Shown here in pieces: positions 10,805-21,746 of a DNA stretch of 64,000 nt. Source of the DNA: Hymenopus coronatus (taxonomy: Eukaryota; Arthropoda; Insecta; Mantodea; Hymenopodidae); contig CM060899.1 of NCBI GenBank assembly GCA_030762935.1, forward strand, positions 64,468,501 to 64,532,500, given 5' to 3'. A program made the translations under genes and the position numbers. Every line of letters begins with the position of its first letter. The first letter of the stretch is position 1. A model generated the notes under the pieces. It worked only from the letters and a program-made list of their open reading frames with translations. It made no database searches and was not told the origin of the DNA.

Positions 10805-11606
10805 ATCTGTGTTCCATTCACATGACTTTCTCTACAGCTCTGTCATAAATTATTGTAGTAAGTATTCTTCTATCTACTTTTTGCTAATGCAGATAAATAT
10901 GAGCAGAAACGGGAAAGTAGAAGGGAAATAAGGGAATACACCAGGCCAAACTAACAGTCAAATGTTTTAAAATGTCGTTGCTATGGGATTGAAATCCGTT
11001 TCTTTGCGTGGCCAGAGTTGATAAGTTCCCGTATTAGAAAAGTTTAAGTATTTTAAAACTGAAACTATCAACAAATAATATTTCTAAACCGGTCAACTCT
11101 ACGAAAAATGTATATAACACAAATTGTGTGGTTTAATGTGCTCTACGTGTTCTGTGTGGTAAGTTTTTCTCCATCTCTTATGGTTTAGCAGCTATGCAGA
11201 ATTCCGTAAAATTCATCCAGAATAAACTAGTTTTCAGAGGCTATTCCCAGAAAATTCAAGATCTACAATTTATTTGACAGGTAAATATATTTAATATATG
11301 ATATTTTAATCAAAATTTTCAGTCATTTTTGAGAAAATAATTTTTTTCGAAAACAGTTCCAGCTGGGGATGGGGGGAATTTCTTGAACATCTTCGTGTGG
11401 CAGTAAAGGTATTTAACGGTTTTTTCGTTTTTGAGCTATGCTGTCCATAGACACAAACACACGCGGACCTTTTTCCAGAAATGCGTTTTTGGATTCAGGG
11501 GGACCAAAAAACATGTATTTCCGGTGAAATCTCGGTATCGAATGTATGGGTGCAATACAATACCTTCTCTATTCACTGTACATAGTACGTGTAGAGAAAG
11601 TAAAAA
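10805..11606 (+). mobile_element. HINE-x full-length copy
   Basis: The 5' end lacks a few bases (CTGTGTTCCATTCACATGAC); the 3' hairpin ends GTGTAGAGAAAGTAAAA. A short deletion removes the palindrome region near 11405. Confidence 0.92.
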
Positions 11607-12333
11607 ACATTTTTAGTAAAAGCCCCGTGTATTTGTCCGTGTGTCTGTGAACACGATAACTCAAAAACGAAAAATCGGTAAAATACCAACTTGATATTTG
11701 AGTTTAATATCTTCCAGGGATGCGACACCAAGATTTTGAGAAGAAATCTCCCCACCAAAACTACCCTTTACATGGAAAAAATTTTAAAAAATTTTATTTT
11801 TTCAAAAATGGCTGTAATGATTTTGATTAAAATAACTTAGGTTAAAGATATATGACACATAAAATGTAAATCTTGAATTTTTTTGGGAATAGCCTCTAAA
11901 GACCTCTTTATTTTGAATGAATTTTGCTGAATTTTTCCTAACTGGTAAACCGTAAGGGAGACAAAAAATGTAGATCAGGTTAAAACACACAATTTATATC
12001 ATATACTTTTTTTTTCGTGGAATTTGCCATTTCTGAGATATTTGTTGTTATTTGTTAATTTAAAATTAAACTTCTCGCACACGGAAAGCTTTAAACTCCT
12101 GGCCTTGGATAGAAACGGATTTCAACCATGTGGCAACCAGCTTTTCAAAGATTTGACTATCACTTTAGCCTAGTGTATTCCATGATTTTCGTTCTGCTTA
12201 CAAGAAAGCCAGTAATTAAGGGAATTTCTGCTAATGTTTATCTTGATTATCATGAATTAGAAAAATAGGCTTTTTAACAATTGTTAGCGAGGTGTAGAGA
12301 AAGTCATGCGAATGGAACACATCAGATTTTTTA
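11607..12333 (-). mobile_element. HINE-x copy without its own hairpin, head-to-head with previous
   Basis: Begins directly after the hairpin of the plus-strand copy at CATTTTTAGTAAAAG..GTGTG and runs to CATGCGAATGGAACACATC, so the two inverted copies share one hairpin. Confidence 0.9.
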
Positions 12334-12335
12334 GT

Positions 12336-13178
12336 AATCGTGTTTACAGACACACACACACCTTTTTCCAAAAATCTGATTTGTTCCATTCACATGACTT
12401 TCTCTATATCTCTGCAATAAATGATTTTTAAAAAGCTTATGCTTCTATTTACTTCCTGCTAATTGAGAAAACATTAGCAGAAATAGTCTTATTTCTTGCT
12501 CCTTTGTAAGTAGAAGCGAAATAATGGAATACCATAGGTTAATGTGATAGTCAAAAACTGGTTGCTATGTTACTGAAGTTCCTTTGTTTGTATGGACACG
12601 AGTTCCCAAAGTCATGTATGAGAAAAGTATAAGTTTTTATGGCTTAAACCAAAAACAAGGAATATCTAAAAAATAATCAATTCCACGAAAAAAATATATA
12701 TCACATAAATTGTGTACTTTAAAGTGCTCTACATTACTTGTGCGGTAAGTTTTTGGCCAGCTCTTACGCTTCAGCAGTTATGCAAAATTCCGTATAATTG
12801 ACCCAGAATAAAGTAGTCTTTAGAGGCTATTCCCAGAAAATTGAAAATATACATTTTATTTGTCGGGTAAATATCTTTATTATACGATATTTTAATCAAA
12901 ATCGTTAGTTTTGTGTGGGGGTATTTTATTCAAAATCTTCGTGTCGCACCCCTAGAGGATATTAAACTTAAATACCAAGTTTGGTATTCTACCGGCTTTT
13001 CGTTTTTGAGTTATCGTGTTCACCGAACACGGACACACTGACCTTTTCCTGAAAATACTTTTTTTTGGATACAGGGGATCCTAAAACATATATTTCCGGT
13101 GAAATCTCGGTATCGAATTTTTTGGTGGAGTGCAATACCTTCTCTATAGACACACAGTACGTGTGGACAAAGTAAAAA
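12336..13178 (+). mobile_element. HINE-x full copy preceded by a 37-bp internal scrap
   Basis: Bases 12336-12372 (ATCGTGTTTACAGACACAC) are a piece of microsatellite region. The element proper starts at 12373 (ATCTGATTTGTTCCATTCAC) and ends with a mutated hairpin, GTGTGGACAAAGTAAAA. Confidence 0.92.
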
Positions 13179-13308
13179 ATGCTTTTCTTTGCATTGGGGG
13201 AACTAAATCGTGTATTTCCGGTGAAATCTCGGTATCGAATTTTTGAGTGCAATACAATTTCTTCTCTATACACTAAGTATATAGTACTACGTGTAGAGAA
13301 AGTAAATA
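13179..13308 (+). repeat. HINE-x solo 3' module with hairpin
   Basis: A second 3' end directly after the first, from CTTTTCTTTGCATTGGGGG to CGTGTAGAGAAAGTAAA. Confidence 0.9.
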
Positions 13309-13329
13309 TAAGCTCATTGTTATGCTTCA

Positions 13330-13700
13330 CGATAAAGAATTTTGAGAATAACAAAATCAAAACTGGTCTGGAAATATATGCAGGCTCTAATGCCAATGAC
13401 CTGCAGAAATAATTGGAATTGGTGTGGGCGGCGGGCAGCAGAGGAATCCATGGCAACGAAAGGGCTAATGATTTGGCGAAGAAAGGAGCAGGAATCCTTT
13501 TGTAGGTCCTGAACCCAACTCGGGGCATTCTGAGGATTTGTCCGGGGATTAATCCGCAAGTGGATCAGGAAAGAACACAATGAGTAATGGAGCCCTTATC
13601 AGCACAAAAACATTCAACCAGCCTATTAAGGAGGTAATAAAAACGGGTTACAATCTCTGCTTAAGGTGATGCTCTGTGGAAATTGGAAAACACGTAGTAT
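13330..13700 (+). pseudogene. Decayed non-LTR retrotransposon RNase H domain
   Basis: Around 13362-13415 the frame reads KLVWKYMQALMP, then after a frameshift (13419 on) LVWAAGSRGIHGNERANDLA. This corresponds to the RNase H motif that normally reads like W-V-P-G-H-x-G-I-x-G-N-E-x-A-D-x-L-A. A stop follows at 13503, and shifted remains (VLNPTRG.. EDLSG) continue the usual downstream region. Such a domain is found in R1/I/jockey-type LINE ORF2 proteins. The catalytic GHxG..NE..AD signature has lost H and the final D. No reverse transcriptase is attached. Confidence 0.8.
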
Positions 13701-13747
13701 ATATTGAAATGTATACATAGATGTCTTTGCAATGTAGCAAACATAGT

Positions 13748-14218
13748 AGATAGAGAAGGTATTGCATTCCACCCAAAATTGGATACCGAAATTTCACCGG
13801 AAATACATGTTTTTGGTTTCCCTGAATCCAAAAAAGGCATTTCTGAAAAAAAAAAAAAAAAAAAAAAAGGTCTGCGTGTGTGTGTGTCTGTGGACAGCAT
13901 AGCTCAAAAATGAAAAAACCGTTAAATACCAAATTTGGTATTTAAGTTTGATATCTTGCAAGGATGCGACACAAAGATTTTCAAGAAAATCCCCAAACCC
14001 CCAACTACCCTTTGCATGAAACCTTTTTCGGAAATTTTGAATTTCTCAAAATCGGTTTTAACAGTTTTGATTAAAATATCGTATATCAAAGATATTTACC
14101 TGACAAATAAAATTTATATTTTATATTTTCTGGGAATAGCCCCCCATGACTACTTTATTCTGGATGAATTTTACGAAATTTTGCATAACTACTAAACCGT
14201 AAGAGACATGCAAAAACT
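13748..14218 (-). mobile_element. HINE-x copy, 5' part missing
   Basis: Begins with one hairpin arm (TAGATAGAGAAGGTATTG) fused to the retrotransposon remnant and stops at GACATGCAAAAACTTG, where the duplicated retrotransposon tail begins. Confidence 0.9.
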
Positions 14219-14225
14219 TGGAAGT

Positions 14226-14409
14226 GAATCAGGAAAGAACACAATGAGTAATAGGGCCCTTATCAGCACAAAAACATTCAACCACTCTTATCAAAGAGGT
14301 AATAAAAACGGGTTACAATCTCTGCTTAAGGTGATGCTCTGTGAAAATTGGAAAACACGTAGTATATATTATTGAAATTTATACCAGTTGTTATCTTTGC
14401 AAGGTAGCA
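14226..14409 (+). repeat. Second copy of the retrotransposon tail at 13562-13747
   Basis: CAGGAAAGAACACAATGAG at 14230 repeats 13566, and CTGCTTAAGGTGATGCTCTG recurs too. Offset 664, with small indels, so the duplication is old. Confidence 0.9.
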
Positions 14410-14608
14410 AACATAATAGATAGAGAAGGTATTGTATTCCACCCAAAATTTGATACAAAGATTTCACCGGGAATACATTTTAAGATCCCGTGAATCATAA
14501 AAATTATTTGTAGCAATATGTCCGAGTATGTGTGTGTCTGTGGGTAAAATAGCTGAACACGAAAAGTCGGTTGAATACCAAACTTGCTATTTAAGTTCAG
14601 AGGACGCA
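14410..14608 (-). mobile_element. HINE-x 3' part, partner copy in the duplication
   Basis: Starts with the same hairpin-arm fusion (TAGATAGAGAAGGTATTG) as 13748 and breaks off at CTTGCTATTTAAGTTCAG. Confidence 0.88.
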
Positions 14609-14890
14609 ACAAAAAAAGGTCCAAGTAAAGGGTAGTTTGGGGTGGGGGATTTTTCTCAAAATCTTTGTGTCGCATCTCTGAAAGATACTAAACTTAAATA
14701 CCAAGTTTGGTATTTTATCAACTTTTCGTTTTTGAGTTATTATGTTCACAAACACACTCACATTTTTCCGAAAATGCTTTTTTTAGATAAAAGAGACCCT
14801 AAAACATATATTTCCTGTATCGAATTTTTGGGTGGAGTGCAATAATTTCTCTATACACTGTGTACATAGTGCGTATAGAGAAGATAAAAA
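14609..14890 (+). mobile_element. HINE-x 3' third
   Basis: From GTAAAGGGTAGTTTGGGGTG through the internal palindrome to GTGCGTATAGAGAAGAT. Inverted relative to the previous fragment. Confidence 0.9.
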
Positions 14891-15035
14891 CTGTAGAGCT
14901 CGTTAAAACACCTAATTTATGTCACAAAGTTTTTTTATGTAGAGCTGACCGTTTCTCAGACAAATTGAAAATGTTTACTTTGATTAGCCTAGATAAAAAC
15001 GTAATCTTTTGTAAGGAAAGCTGTTAGTGTAACAG
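14891..15035 (-). repeat. HINE-x 5' half fragment, subtype-B-like
   Basis: GTAGAGCTCGTTAAAACACC and GTAGAGCTGACCGTTTCTCA match the body; the end is a relic (GTTAGTGTAACAGC). Confidence 0.7.
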
Positions 15036-15051
15036 CTAATATTTCCTCTGC

Positions 15052-15290
15052 CCGCCTGGGTAGTGTGGTGGTAGCGTGTCTGCCCACATTCAAAAGGTCG
15101 TGAGTTCGAATCTCGCTTAGGGTGAGTTACCCGGATTAGGGTTATTCGGGGTTTTCCCTTATCCTGAGAAGACGAATGTCGAGTAACTTTAAGCTCCATA
15201 GACCCCGAGATCATTTGAGCACAATTTCACTAATTTCATTCATGTCCGATATGACCAACCGGGTTAAAGGACGTTAAACTACAAAAAAAC
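15052..15290 (+). mobile_element. tRNA-derived SINE, family B, complete with target duplication
   Basis: The head has an A box in GTGGTGGTAGCGTG and the B box GAGTTCGAATCTC. The body carries GGGGTTTTCCCTTATCC and CGAATGTCGAGTAAC, a sequence style common in arthropod SINEs, and the element ends TACAAAAAAAC. TCCTCTGC is present on both sides (15044-15051, 15291-15298), an 8-bp duplication. Length is about 239 bp. Transcription would need pol III and movement a LINE; neither partner can be named here. Confidence 0.85.
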
Positions 15291-15298
15291 TCCTCTGC

Positions 15299-15715
15299 TT
15301 ATGTACGAAGTAGAGAAAGTGAGATAGCTAGGAACTTCCATCTATGGGAATTTATTTACCAACAGAGGCCAAGGTTAATGGCTTCCTCTTGGGGCTGGGA
15401 ACTGGATAGTTAGTTGTTTAACACCTTGACACACCTATATCCTAAATTTTCAAAACATTTCCACTATTTAGAATGCTGTCTGTCCAAATGATTATTCAAT
15501 ACTGTTCTTTCTCTCCATTTAAGGTAACTCTGGGCTCTCGAGAAAACGGGATGGAAGAAATAAACGTCTGATAAAAAATGTGACCAACTGGTGAAGTTCA
15601 TAGTGACACAACCGAGCGCATATACGAGAGCCATCCAGAAAGAGGCCCACGATTTGACATAAATAAATAATTACCAAAGCTGTCGACACAAAATTTTATT
15701 CACATATACTCGTTT
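15299..15715. other. Unassigned; possible lone mariner-type TIR
   Basis: Near 15634 the sequence GAGAGCCATCCAGAAAG resembles the start of some Tc1/mariner inverted repeats, but no partner was found. The rest shows nothing. Confidence 0.3.
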
Positions 15716-15833
15716 TATTTTCTCTACACGTACTATATACATACTGTATAGAGAAGGCATTGTAATGTACCCAAAATTTCGATACCGAAATTTCATCGGA
15801 AATACAAGTTTTGGGTTCCTCTGAATCCAAAAA
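15716..15833 (-). repeat. HINE-x solo 3' module with hairpin
   Basis: Runs from TTCTCTACACGTACTATATA to GAATCCAAAAA and is joined by an A-run to the 5' end of the next copy, giving that copy an inverted repeat of its own 3' end. Confidence 0.93.
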
Positions 15834-16706
15834 ATTCTGATGTGTTACATTCTCATGACTTTCTATATCTTTGCAACAAATTATTTTTAAAAAGCTTATG
15901 ATTCTATTTACTTCCTGCTAATCGAGAAAAAATTAGCTGAAATGGACTTATTACTTGCTTCCTTGTAAGTAGAAGCAAACTAAGGAATGACAATAAGTTA
16001 AAGTGACAGTCAAAAGCTGGTTGCTATGCGACTGAAGTTCCTTTGTTTGTGTGGACACGAGTTCACAAAGTCCTGTATGAGAAAAGTATGTTTTTTATAG
16101 CTGAAACTAAAAACAAGGAATATCTCAAAAACATCACCTCCACGAAAAAAATGTGTATAACATGAATTGTGTGTTTTAAAGTGCTCAACATTTGTTGTGT
16201 GGTAAGTTTTTGTGCGTCTCTTACGGTTTAGCAGCTATGCAAAATTCCATAAAATTGGCCCAGAATAAAGTAGTCTTCAGAGGCTATTCCCAGAAAATTC
16301 AAAATAAAATTTTATTTGTCAGGTAAAGATCTTTAATATACGACATTTTAATCAAAATCGTTAGAGCCATTTTTTAGAAAATCAAGATTTTCGAAGAAAG
16401 TTCTATGTAAAGGGTAGTTTAGGGTGGGGGGATTTTTCTCAAACTTTTCGTGTCGCATCCCTGGGAGACACTAAACATAAATACCAAGTTTGGTATTTTA
16501 CCGACTATTCGTTTTCGAGTTATCGTGTTCACAGATAACACACGGATACACGGACACACACACGGACCTTTTTCTGAAAATACTCTTTTTTTTATACAGG
16601 GGACCCTAAAACATATATTTCCGATGAAATCTAGGTATCGAATTTTTTGGTGGAGTGCAATACCTTCTCTATAAACTATGTACATAGTACGTATAGAGAA
16701 AGCAAA
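15834..16706 (+). mobile_element. HINE-x full-length copy
   Basis: TTCTGATGTGTTACATTCTC at the start, intact palindrome (AAATACCAAGTTTGGTATTT) and a hairpin ending CGTATAGAGAAAGCAAAA. Confidence 0.95.
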
Positions 16707-17404
16707 AATTAGCAGAAATAGAAATAAAGGAGTGCCATATGTTAAAGCGATAGTCAAAAGCTGGTTGCTATGTGACTGAAGTTCTTTGTTTTTATGGACA
16801 GGAGTTGATACATTCCTGTATGAGAAAAGTATAAGTTTTATAAAGCTGAAACCAATAACAAGGAATATCACAAAAAATTCCTGTATGAGAAAAGTATAAG
16901 TTTTATAAAGCTGAAACCAATAACAAGGAATATCACAAAAAATTCCTGTATGAGAAAAGTATAAGTTTTATAAAGCTGAAACCAATAACAAGGAATATCA
17001 CAAAAACTATCAACTCCACGAAAAAAACGTACATGACATAATATGTGTGCTTTATCCTGATTTACATTTTTTATGTTGTAAGTTTTTGTCTATCTCTTAC
17101 GGTTTAGCAATTATGCAAAACTCCATAAAACTCATCCTGAATAAAGTAGTCTTTAGAGGCTATTCCCAGAAAATGCAAGATATACATTTTATTTGTCAGG
17201 TAAATATCTTAGATATAAGAGACTTTAATCAAAATCGTAAGAGCCATTTTTGAGAAAATTAACATTTTCGGAACTTTTTCCACGTAAAGGGTAGTTTGCG
17301 GTGGGGGGTTTTCTTGAATAGCTTCGTGTCGCATCCTTGGAGGATACCAAACCTAATTACCAAGTTTGGTGTTTAACGGTCTTTTCGTTTTTGAGCTATG
17401 CTGT

Positions 17405-17456
<52 letters not shown>

Positions 17457-17550
17457 TGTTTTTTCAACAAGTGCTGTTCTTGGATTCAGGGGAACCCAAA
17501 ACATGTATTTCCGGTTAAATCTTGGTATTGAATTTTGGGTGTAGAGAAAT
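16707..17550 (+). mobile_element. HINE-x copy, 5'-truncated, with internal triplication
   Basis: Starts inside the body (TTAGCAGAAATAG). A 65-bp segment is present three times (ATTCCTGTATGAGAAAAG at 16812, 16877, 16942). The CA tract is long (17407-17454). At the 3' end the hairpin has been lost: GGGTG passes straight to TAGAGAAATTC. Confidence 0.93.
17407..17454 (+). repeat. (AC)n microsatellite, ~24 units
   Basis: The longest pure AC run in the window. It sits at the usual HINE-x microsatellite position. Confidence 0.97.
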
Positions 17551-17748
17551 TCAAGATTGCATTAAAATAGGTTTAAACAAAAGGTAAGACAACTTTTAAT
17601 AGATCAATGTTTCTATTCAGTGGAAGGGTTTTTAAGCTATAAGCTTTTAAATGTATTATTTATGTATTTTACTGTATTTTTCTTTTTATACTCAATGTAA
17701 ATCCATGTAGTATCGGTATGTTACAAATAAAATTAAATCACCAACTCG
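17551..17748. other. Unassigned AT-rich insert
   Basis: Ends with AATGTAAATCCATGTAGTAT and ACAAATAAAATTAAATCACC, which looks like a retrotransposon or gene 3' UTR, but no coding part precedes it. Confidence 0.3.
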
Positions 17749-17842
17749 TGAAATCTCGGTATGAATTTTTTGTGTGGAATACAATATATTTTGTATCTAC
17801 TGTGTGCATTATACTCATACAGGCTAGAGATAGTAAAAAGAA
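17749..17842 (+). repeat. HINE-x solo 3' module
   Basis: GTGAAATCTCGGTATGAATT to GGCTAGAGATAGTAAAA; the hairpin is degenerate and B-like (GGCTAGAGA). Confidence 0.8.
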
Positions 17843-17861
17843 ATTTGGGCCAAAGTCATTA

Positions 17862-18070
17862 TAGTGTTCCGTGGTGTAATGATTACCATGCTAATTTAAT
17901 ATACCCAAGGTTGCGGGTTCAAACCCGACGCAGGACGATGGACTTTTTTCGGCATAAAAATATTTAGCATGGCTTCCTTCGGAAGGGAAGTAAAGGCGCT
18001 GGTCCCGTGTCGTAGATTTAAAAGAACATCAAGCCTGATAGAGTGGCCTCTGAGCAAAATTCAGCGGTAT
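17862..18070 (+). mobile_element. tRNA-derived SINE, family C
   Basis: A-box-like GTGGTGTAATGATTACC and B box CGGGTTCAAACCCG are followed by a tRNA-unrelated body with CTTCCTTCGGAAGGGAAG, an 8-bp-arm hairpin (CTTCCTTC/GAAGGGAAG region), and GTCCCGTGTCGTAGATTT. There is a single copy in the window, so the 3' end is approximate and no target duplication was found. Confidence 0.7.
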
Positions 18071-18145
18071 TTCAGTATAGAATAGGGCGCTGAGAACCAC
18101 AGCAGTTAAACAGCGTCCATAAATAACACGCCATTTCATTTCAAT

Positions 18146-18810
18146 TTTACTTTCTCTACATGTACTATGTACATAGTGTATAGAGAAGGTATAGTAATGC
18201 ACCCAATAATCCGATACCGAGATTTCACCGGAAATACATGTTTTGAGACCCTCTGAATAAAAAAAAGTTTTCAGAAAAATATCTGTGTGCGCGTCTCTGT
18301 GTGTCCGTGGGCGGAATAGCTCAAAAACGAAAATTCCGTTAAAAAGAAACTTGGTATTAAGTTTCGATAACTTCCAAGGATGCGACACGGAGATTTTCAA
18401 GAAAATCCCTCCACCCCCAACTACTCTTTAATTGGAACATTTTTCGAAAATTTTGATTTTCTCAAAAATGGCTCTAAAGATTTTGATTAAAATGTCGTAT
18501 ATTAAAGATATTTACGTGATAAATAAAATGTATATCTTCAATTTTCTGGGAATAGCCTCTGAAGACTACTTTATTCTGGATGAACTTTACGGAATTTTGC
18601 GTAACTGCTAAACCATAAGAGACAAAAACCTACCACACAAAAAATGTAGAGCACGTTAAAACACACAAATTATGTTATATACATTTTTTCTTGGAGTTAC
18701 AAGGAACTTCAGTGACATAGCAACCAGCTTTTGACTTCACTTTAACCTATGATACTCTCTTATTTTCTACTTACGAGGAAGTAAGTAATAAGACTATTCC
18801 TGCTAGTTCT
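18146..18810 (-). mobile_element. HINE-x copy with deletion and missing 5' end
   Basis: Hairpin and body are good to CATTTTTTCTTGGAGTT, then it jumps to ACAAGGAACTTCAGTGACAT and stops at TTCCTGCTAGTTCTTCC. Confidence 0.9.
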
Positions 18811-19089
18811 TCCAAACGGTTAGGTTATTATGTTGTCGAAATGTTGCGGCAGTGTAGTGGGAGAGGAAGTTAAAACCAGCAGCGCTTCAAGTTGCGGCGG
18901 CGTCACATCGCAACTATGTTACAGCGCTACCCAAGCGTCACATTTTCGGTGTACCTCTTAACTTTACACTTAAGTGAACTTCGGCGGCCAACTTGTAGTC
19001 AACTTTTTCATCACCAAAGATCCCATCTGTGTTTCCCAGCGCAGGTGTCTGCCAGTTTCATTAACGCCTAGTAAACACAAACACAGTAT
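18811..19089. other. Unassigned, GC-richer
   Basis: Contains CpG-rich pieces (GCGGCGGCGTCAC) unlike the neighbouring repeats. No open frame of note. Confidence 0.35.
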
Positions 19090-19307
19090 CGAAATGTGTT
19101 TCATTGACATGACAAATTTTTGTTAAAAAGCTTATTTTTCTATTTATTTCATGCTACGGTCTTAGTACTTATGAGAAATAAGGGAATCCTCAAACCGACA
19201 GTCAAATGTTTTAAAATATGGTTGCTATGGGATCTAAATCCGTTTCCGTGCGTGGCCAGGGGTTGACAAGTTCCTGTATGAGAAAAGTATTTTAAAACTG
19301 AAACCAA
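19090..19307 (+). repeat. HINE-x 5' fragment
   Basis: AAATGTGTTTCATTGACATG to TTAAAACTGAAACCAACA, with an internal deletion. Confidence 0.8.
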
Positions 19308-19471
19308 CACTTTAACCTATGGTACGCTCTTATTTCGTTTCTACTTACAAGGAAGCAAGTAATAAGACTATTTCTGCTATATTTTTCTCGATTAGCATGA
19401 AGTAAATAGAAGCATAAGCTTTTTAATAATATGTTTTTGCAGTGAATGAATTACATCAGACTTTTTTCTTT
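19308..19471 (-). repeat. HINE-x 5' fragment, inverted to the previous
   Basis: CTTTAACCTATGGTACGCTC to GAATGAATTACATCAGAC. With 19090-19307 it makes an imperfect fold-back. Confidence 0.85.
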
Positions 19472-19605
19472 TTGATTACCATTTAATTTTTTCTTCTAGT
19501 ATACACATACATATAAACATTTACAAGCAAACACCCGTGGCCACGGCGGTACTCGAAGCCAGGATCCCTGCGCCACGAAGCACCAGAAGAATTCGCGAGC
19601 TTTTG
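19472..19605 (-). mobile_element. SINE family D, second copy (head part)
   Basis: ACACCCGTGGCCACGGCGGT and CCACGAAGCACCAGAAG match the copy at 10215-10270 (ACACCCATGCCCAAGGCGGG, CTACGAAGCACCA). Same orientation; the hairpin tail was not found. Confidence 0.65.
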
Positions 19606-20234
19606 AACATGAAGCAGACACGCTACCCCACACCACTGAAGCGGCTTTTTGTCGCGTTGTTTAAAACGCTATGTAACGTTATGCTACATTCACAATGAAA
19701 TGCAAGCAATTATTTAATGTAAGCATTCACATAGAAACACTCAAGATGCAACGCAATGCAATGCAACGCAAGAGTTTGCAAACTCCAAACTTTATCCTTG
19801 CGTTGCATGCAAAGAGGAAGAATTCTGCTTCTTTTCTCTATGCATTGCCTATGAATTCAATAACAAAAGATCGCACTGCAAGACTTTACATGGCCTGCTG
19901 TACATGCATGCTCTTCTATTTGGCCGTGTAGTGTCGCGCCATCTCTAATCTCACTCAAGAGGTTATGACAGTCTCCTTGCGAATCCTTCTTTGGTTTAAT
20001 GGATGTAACTATCATCGGTGTCTAGATTTCTTCGTTCTTATAAATCGAAGACGCAGAGAGACAATTCTTAATTCATTAAATGTGTAGCTTTATCACTTTC
20101 TGCAGTCTTTATGCTTGTGCTATTTTCAATAATTTTGAATGAGCAATTATTGTGACGTCACTGACGCGAGCGTCAGTTGTTAGTATGTAATATATTTATT
20201 TGTAAAAGATTGAGTGAATTTTCTTATGTGGTAT
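19606..20234. other. Unassigned; one arm of a distant inverted repeat
   Basis: The stretch 19674-19697 (TAACGTTA, CATTCACAATG) is the inverse of 21182-21200. The region also has dense GCAACGCAATGCAATGCAAC repeats at ~19750 and a perfect 18-bp palindrome ACTGACGCGAGCGTCAGT next to TGACGTCA at ~20150. A 78-codon ORF (19695-19931, plus) resembles nothing known to me. Confidence 0.4.
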
Positions 20235-21116
20235 TACTTTGTTTATACGTGCTATGTACATAGTGTATAGAGAAGGTATTGTATTGCACACAAACATTCG
20301 ATACCGAGATTTCACCGGAAATACATATTTTGAGACCTCCTGAACCCAAAAAAAAGCATTTTTAGAAAAATGTCCGTGTGTGTCTGTCTGTGTATCTGTG
20401 TGTATGCGTGTGTGTGTGTCTGTGGGCAGCAGAGCTCAAGCTTCTCGAAAAGTCCGTTAAAACCCAAACTTGGTATTTAGGTTTGGTATTTTCCAAGGAT
20501 GTGACACGAAGATTTTCAAGAAAATCCGCCCACTCCCAACTACCCTTTACATGAAACTTTTTTCGAAAATGTTGATTTTCTAAAAATTGGCACCAATGAA
20601 TTTTATTAAAATATTAAAGATAACTAACTACCTGACTAATAAAATGTATATCTTGAATTTTCTGGAAATAGCCCCTGAAGACTACTTTAATCTGGATGAA
20701 TTTTGCATAACTACTAAACCATAAGAGATGGACAAAAACTTAACGCACAAAACATGTAGAGCACGTTAAAACACAATTTATGTTATATAATTTTTTTTTT
20801 CATGGAGTTTATCGTTTTTGAGATATTCCTTATTTTTGGTTTCAGCTTTAAAAAACGTATACTTTTCTCATACAGGAATTTGCCAACTCGTGTCTATACA
20901 AACAAAGGAACATCAGTCTCATAGCAACCAGCTTTTGGCTTTCACTTTAACCTATGGTACTCCTTTATTTCGCTTCTACTTACAATAAAGTAAGAAATAA
21001 GACTATTTCTGCTAATTTTTCTCGATTAGCATGAAATAAATAAAAGAATCAGCTTATTAATAATAATTTGTTACAGAGATATAGAGAAAAGCATTTGAAT
21101 GGAACACATCAGATTT
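20235..21116 (-). mobile_element. HINE-x full-length copy
   Basis: TTTATACGTGCTATGTACAT hairpin to CATTTGAATGGAACACATC. It lies between the arms of the 19674/21200 inverted repeat, as if inserted in an older element. Confidence 0.94.
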
Positions 21117-21395
21117 TTGTTGGTTATGTTTTTCAGTTTGTAACTTGCAGATCTAGATAGCCGTGCCAACTTCTTGTGTTGCATTGTGAATGTAACGTTA
21201 GTATGGAAGTGGTACAGTTGGTAAGCCTGTAGCAGCTGTCTTCAGATATAAAAGCGTCCCCAAAACATCTTGGTGCTTGTTAGTGTGTGTAACGAGTTCG
21301 GAATCAACAAGATCATATTACTACCCTGTCAGTTGGGGTTTAAAACTAGGATAGGCAGCAAGAAATCTTCTGTCAGCAATAACTACCATCCAGTT
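21117..21395. other. Unassigned; second inverted-repeat arm and a TATA-like box
   Basis: CATTGTGAATG + TAACGTTA at 21182-21200. TATAAAAG occurs at 21247. No gene follows, so I do not call a promoter. Confidence 0.35.
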
Positions 21396-21617
21396 ATTTT
21401 TACTTTCTCTACATGTACTATGAACATAGCGTATAGAGAAGGTATTGTAATGCACCCAAAAATTCGATACCGAGATTTCACCGGAAATACATGTTTTCGG
21501 TCCCCCTGAATCCAAAAAAAAAAAAAATTGAAAAAAAGGTCCGTTGAGAATGTGTCTGTGTGTACGTGTCTGTAGACAGCATAGCTCAAAAACGAAAAGA
21601 CCGTTTAATGCAAGTAT
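21396..21617 (-). repeat. HINE-x 3' quarter
   Basis: Hairpin, 3' module and TG-rich part to AAAACGAAAAGACCGTTTAA. Confidence 0.92.
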
Positions 21618-21740
21618 TTTTTTTTATTTTAGGGGTCTCAAAACAAGTATATCCGGTGAAATCTCGGTATCGGATGTTGGGTACAATACAATACCTACTC
21701 TATACACTGTGTACATAATACGTGTAGACAAAGTGAAAAA
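21618..21740 (+). repeat. HINE-x solo 3' module with hairpin
   Basis: TTTTAGGGGTCTCAAAACAAG to GTGTAGACAAAGTGAAA. Confidence 0.9.
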
Positions 21741-21746
21741 AAAAAT

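Noticed and set aside
10805..12333. Long inverted pair of HINE-x copies as a hairpin RNA gene
   Set aside because: Head-to-head pairs are expected from random insertion in such a dense array; no promoter or processing signal seen.
12989..13528. 179-codon minus-strand ORF
   Set aside because: It crosses a HINE-x end, a solo 3' module and a decayed LINE RNase H region read antisense; an accidental frame.
15052..15130. Functional tRNA genes at SINE heads (also 17862, 51112, 30920)
   Set aside because: A and B boxes are present but cloverleaf pairing is poor and the sequence continues into SINE bodies.
21240..21300. Promoter with TATAAAAG at 21247
   Set aside because: No gene or open frame follows, and the AT-rich context makes the motif likely by chance.
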